Below, in pieces: positions 60,410 to 64,000 of a DNA stretch of 64,000 bases. The notes below the pieces were generated by a model. The model worked only from the letters and a program-made list of their open reading frames with translations, was not told the DNA's origin and did not search any database. Origin of the DNA: Adineta vaga (lineage: Eukaryota; Rotifera); the NCBI GenBank assembly GCA_021613535.1, contig CP075495.1, positions 10,912,001-10,976,000 of the forward strand, read 5' to 3'. Made by a program: the position numbers and the translations under genes. How positions within the stretch are numbered: position 1 is the first letter of the stretch; every line of letters starts with the position of its first letter.

Positions 60410-62329
60410 CTATGCTGTTATTCGTATATCGCTTTCGAATTTTATATAGTTTTTCGTAGTCAAGTTTTCCAACAATAAATCTCATACGATCGTATAAAGT
60501 GTGTCATAAAAAGGGAAAAACTCATCTTTATTTATATACAATTTCAATCATGACTGATGAAATATTTCAGTCATCTGATGATAGACAAGGGTGACCATAC
60601 GATACTGAGCATGTCAGTTAAAGTCTTGCATCAGATATTTGAAAGGAAAAGAGTACAGGTAAAGCGAGAGGAAACTATACAGCTTGTAAATATTGCACAA
60701 TCATTGCAACATATTTAAGTGAAATCTAATGCAATGTCAATGGATAAAATATCTAAAAAATAGAATTATGGTAATGTTAAGAGTTTCGAAAGTGTGTACT
60801 AGATAGTTGTTTTGATTATATAGAGGAAAAAACTGTAAAAATTGTGATGTTGAAATAAACTTTTTTTTTCGTTATTTTTATGTAACTATAAAGGATAGAC
60901 AGATGACGAAAAAGAAGAATATAAAGAGAACGCTTGTATACTATTGGTTATTGAGTAACCATTCGTATGATTGTCGAGTCTCTATCCTTTCTTTAACTAT
61001 GGCCTCTTACAATTATTTTGTTTTGTCGATAATTTTGGGCGGTGAAAGAAAAATTGTAATTTCTCGAAATTATTCAGCGTCAAAATGAATCAATCAGTAA
61101 TTGTATTTTTAATAAAAAATAAATAAATCACCGCATATCAAACGAAAAATAAAAGGAAGTACTAATACAAAAATGGTCTATGAAATGTAATTTCTTGTCT
61201 TTGCGCATGCGCAATCATCAGTTGACAGATGATCAACAATTCAATATGTATAGATCGTTGAAGTTGATATCAATGACTTCAAACTAATATCAAAACTTGT
61301 TTACAAGTCTCTTAGCTTTGCAGTACATTTTAGTATTAAATATAGGCAATGAAATGAGTATTGATGAACAAAAACTAGTTTTCCATTGAAATTTGTGTTT
61401 GAATAAGTTTATATATGTGATATGAATCTATTGATGTATTTTCGATATAATTATAAATATAAGACATTTTCAATTATTATCTGAGGAGTCTGCAATGCGA
61501 CACTTCAGTACCAATGTGCATGTCATATTATCAATGAAAATCTGACATTTTTTAATTTTCTTTTCTGGATAATTCCATTTTGTTTATGATATACTTCTCA
61601 ATAATTAAATTTATTTACGGATACTAAGACATAGAACAACTTTGAACTTTAGTCGTATGAATTTAGATGGAAAAAGTGAAAAAAATTCTGATAAATATTC
61701 GCTTGAATTGTGTCTGTTTCATTTTTTCATGCATTCCTTTTTGAATGTAATGACAGTCTCTTGTCATTTCATGATTTTATTAAATAGATTCACAAAAGTA
61801 CGTCTAGTCAAATAATTCGGTACTTTTATGCTTAAAAGTTCATATATTCAGTGAAAAATATAGCGAATTATGCAGCTGTCATTAGCAGTTCAATTATATT
61901 CAGCGTAGATAGACTGTTTTTATGTCGCAAAAATAGAGTCATAGAAATTTCTGCAAGACAGAGAAATAATATTTCAACTATCTTCTAATCGAGTGAGAAT
62001 AAAGATATGAATTTTCATTTTAAAGTTAGAGATGTACTTTTCACTTGCGAGGGTGTATACGAACAAATCTCTTCATTTCTCATTTATCTAATAGATACTT
62101 TTTGCTATAAATAATGATTTTGATAATTCTAATTCCGACTTTTTTCTCATTTAGAGAAGTATAAAAACATATCAAGGCGACAAAATGAAAGATTTCAGAC
62201 ATTTTTGACGACTTATATGAAATCGTCGTGAGTATTTATAAAACTTATAGAATCTTCTATGTTTTAGTTCAAAGAAATTATAGAACTAGAAACTGTTCAT
62301 CATCAAGCATTTCTATTACAAAGATCATT
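60410..62329. other. Intergenic, divergent GTPBP and GPCR upstream region
   Basis: 1.9 kb of AT-rich sequence. A TGCGCATGCGCA palindrome at 61201-61212 resembles an NRF1 site (GCGCATGCGC). No exon is supported. Confidence 0.45.
61201..61212. promoter_or_regulatory. TGCGCATGCGCA palindrome (NRF1-like site)
   Basis: A perfect 12-bp palindrome and a local GC island in AT-rich DNA. It contains GCGCATGCGC, the core bound by NRF1 in animals. It lies about 0.8 kb upstream of GTPBP and 1.1 kb upstream of the GPCR; its use here is unproven. Confidence 0.35.
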
Positions 62330-63339
62330 ATGTCATCTCCAAGTGCCTATGTAGTCACATTATCCACAACAATTCGATATATTTCATTGACTATCAATTT
62401 CATTACATTGATTATCGGTACATTCGGAGCTTTGTGTAATTTAATTACTTTTACTTCACCACAATTACGTCGAAATGCTTGTATATTTTACTTAGTATGT
62501 GCAACAACATTTCAGTTACTTTCTATTCTTTTTATTGTTCCAAGTCGTATGGCATTGGATAGTTTTGGAAGTAATTTAGAACGTGAATCAATTATCTTCT
62601 GTAAAATTAGATATTATCTCGTTGTTACATTACCTGAACTAGCAACATACTATATCTTATTATCAATTATGGATCGATGTTTAGCTACATCAGCTTGCTA
62701 GTATACGAGCATGGAGTCAACTTAAAGTAGCACATCGATTATCATTTGGTATTCTTACATTTATCTTTATTTCAAATTCTCATTTGTTAGTATACTATAC
62801 AATCTATAATAATAGTTGTCAAACTGTACCCAGTACTTTTTATACTACATTTGTGGCTGGTTATACCTTGGCTGTAGTCATTGTTATACCACATGCATTT
62901 ATGCTGATTTTATCGATTATTACTTTTTTAAATATGAAAAGAACAAGACAACGAGTAGCACCAGCTTCAAACACACTACATCAACGACAAACACATCGTT
63001 TCGAATCACATATTATTATGGTCAGAATATATTTCTCTATTTTATACTAGTTTTAATGCATTTCTATTTTAGGTAATTATCTTACAAGTAGTCGTCAGTT
63101 CTATTCTTCTACTATTACGTATTGGATCATATCTGTACTCGGTTTTTACAAGTGGTAATTTGAATAGAACTCTTGAAGAACGTGTTGCTGAAGGTTTTGC
63201 TCTACAACTTGGTGTATCCTTATATTATCTTAGTTTTGCTCTTGCTTTCTATGTATCAACTTTAACAAGCAAATATTTTCGTGAAATATTTTCGAAACGT
63301 ATTAGTGATTTCTATCGTCATTTACATGGTGCGGGTTAG
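62330..63339 (+). CDS. Rhodopsin-like seven-helix GPCR with a frameshift
   Basis: Two exons, 62330-63020 and 63073-63339, of roughly 318 residues. Seven hydrophobic segments are visible: TM1 (FITLIIGTFGALCNLITF), TM2 (FYLVCATTFQLLSILFIV), TM3 ending MDRCLATS (a DRY-like motif), TM4 (SFGILTFIFISNSHLLVYY), TM5 (GYTLAVVIVIPHAFMLILSII), TM6 (VIILQVVVSSILLLL) and TM7 (LQLGVSLYYLSFALAFYVS). After MDRCLATSAC a stop occurs at 62699; the continuation (ASIRAWSQLKVAHRL) is one base further, so the second intracellular loop carries a frame break at 62693-62696. The ligand is unknown; the short loops resemble lineage-expanded peptide or chemosensory receptors. AATAAA lies at 63615. Confidence 0.8.
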
Positions 63340-64000
63340 TTCTAATGGTATTATAAATGACATGAAAGTAATGGTATTTATCTTCAATATTGTAGAATTA
63401 AAAAAAAGTAAAAGAATTTTTGTGCAAGAAGATATTTGCCTCGAAGCAATACGTATAATGTGCTTGAATAATGATCATTAGAATCTCTAACTTCATTCGA
63501 ATAAGAGGTCATTCAACCATTTATATAGAAACACTTGAATCTTATTCTTTGATCTATGAATTGAATGATTTTAGTTCTTTGAAGTTAAACTATATTTATT
63601 GTTTATAATGTATGAATAAAGTCTCCAGTCTTTTTTCTTAAATGTAACTTTACAAGAATGTTCATCATTTTAAATTGAACATTTCTACTTCTATCTACTA
63701 CAATTATTCTTTTGAAAAAAGACGAAATAATGTCTGATAAAATTGCTAATCAAGAGTTGTTCGAGATGAAAATTTATCTAGTAGTTTAAATCAATAGATA
63801 TTTTCTCATGGATTATTACGAAATTTCGAAGAGAAAAAAAGGGCAAGTACTTTATTTTATCAGACATATTTATTTAACCTTATGTTTTCTTTCTCAGTAT
63901 AGAAGACATTAATGAACAATAACAATCAACTTCATATAAATTCACATAACAAAAATGCCAACATCATTTTATCAAAAACATATTTCAGAGGTTTCTTCAA
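63340..64000. other. GPCR 3' flank to window end
   Basis: 661 bp, AT-rich, with AATAAA at 63615-63620. No further gene is visible before the window ends. Confidence 0.5.

Noticed and set aside
1-64000. Search by eye for transposons, reverse transcriptase, transposase, rRNA, tRNA and telomeric repeats
   Set aside because: No such protein motifs, terminal repeats or cloverleaf promoters were recognised. A covariance-model scan would be needed to exclude tRNAs.

Overview
The window is eukaryotic nuclear DNA from a small AT-rich animal genome. Genes are densely packed on both strands. Introns are mostly about 50-60 bp, GT-AG, with a T-rich stretch ending in TAG or CAG. There are no bacterial operon signals and no recognisable transposon proteins. 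The gene content is metazoan: GLOD4, FBXL4, TASK-like K2P channel, TENT5, MT-type MMP, LANCL, SPAG1, NPC2, GTPBP1. The intron size, base composition and B-box/TLDc and proline-rich paralogue families fit a bdelloid rotifer best; this is inference, not proof. All exon structures were read by eye from conserved protein matches and splice signals.

Layout. 1-4.6 kb (minus): a coiled-coil protein cut by the window edge, GLOD4, and a proline-rich protein with VIIRE-type motifs. 5-7.3 kb (plus): FBXL4. 7.6-8.8 kb (minus): a BTB protein. 10.7-12.3 kb (plus): a K2P channel. 13.9-16.7 kb (minus): a TENT5 poly(A) polymerase with low-complexity insertions. 17.5-18.1 kb (minus): a DUF985 cupin. 20.1-22.3 kb (plus): a furin-activatable, probably membrane-anchored MMP. 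23.2-24.0 kb (plus): a second VIIRE-type proline-rich protein. 25.3-27.5 kb (plus): two tandem B-box/coiled-coil/TLDc proteins.

27.8-33.1 kb (minus) is a tight row of JmjC-B, JmjC-A and LANCL. 34.6-35.8 kb (minus): a coiled-coil protein with IPMPPP repeats. 37.0-37.6 kb (plus): a Tctex1 light chain. 38.7-40.2 kb (minus): a GH18 chitinase with a frameshift. 41.9-42.6 kb (plus): an ARF-like GTPase. 43.6-44.4 kb (minus): a GH25-like lysozyme with a frameshift. 45.4-50.2 kb (plus): a ~1,380-residue unrecognised helical protein. 50.3-54.4 kb (minus): SPAG1. 54.9-55.6 kb (plus): NPC2. 55.9-56.7 kb (plus): a small protein with TEYxxxF motifs. 57.8-60.4 kb (minus): GTPBP1/2. 62.3-63.3 kb (plus): a GPCR with a frameshift.

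The main points of interest are: (1) a JmjC pair in which one copy keeps the iron-binding triad and the adjacent copy has lost all of it; (2) closely spaced same-strand genes with splice acceptors directly at their start codons, suggesting trans-spliced operons; (3) a K2P channel with Leu in place of the first filter threonine; (4) a modular B-box/coiled-coil family whose C-terminal domain is swapped between members; (5) four clear single-base frame breaks and one possible one in otherwise well-preserved genes, which are either assembly errors or recent inactivation.
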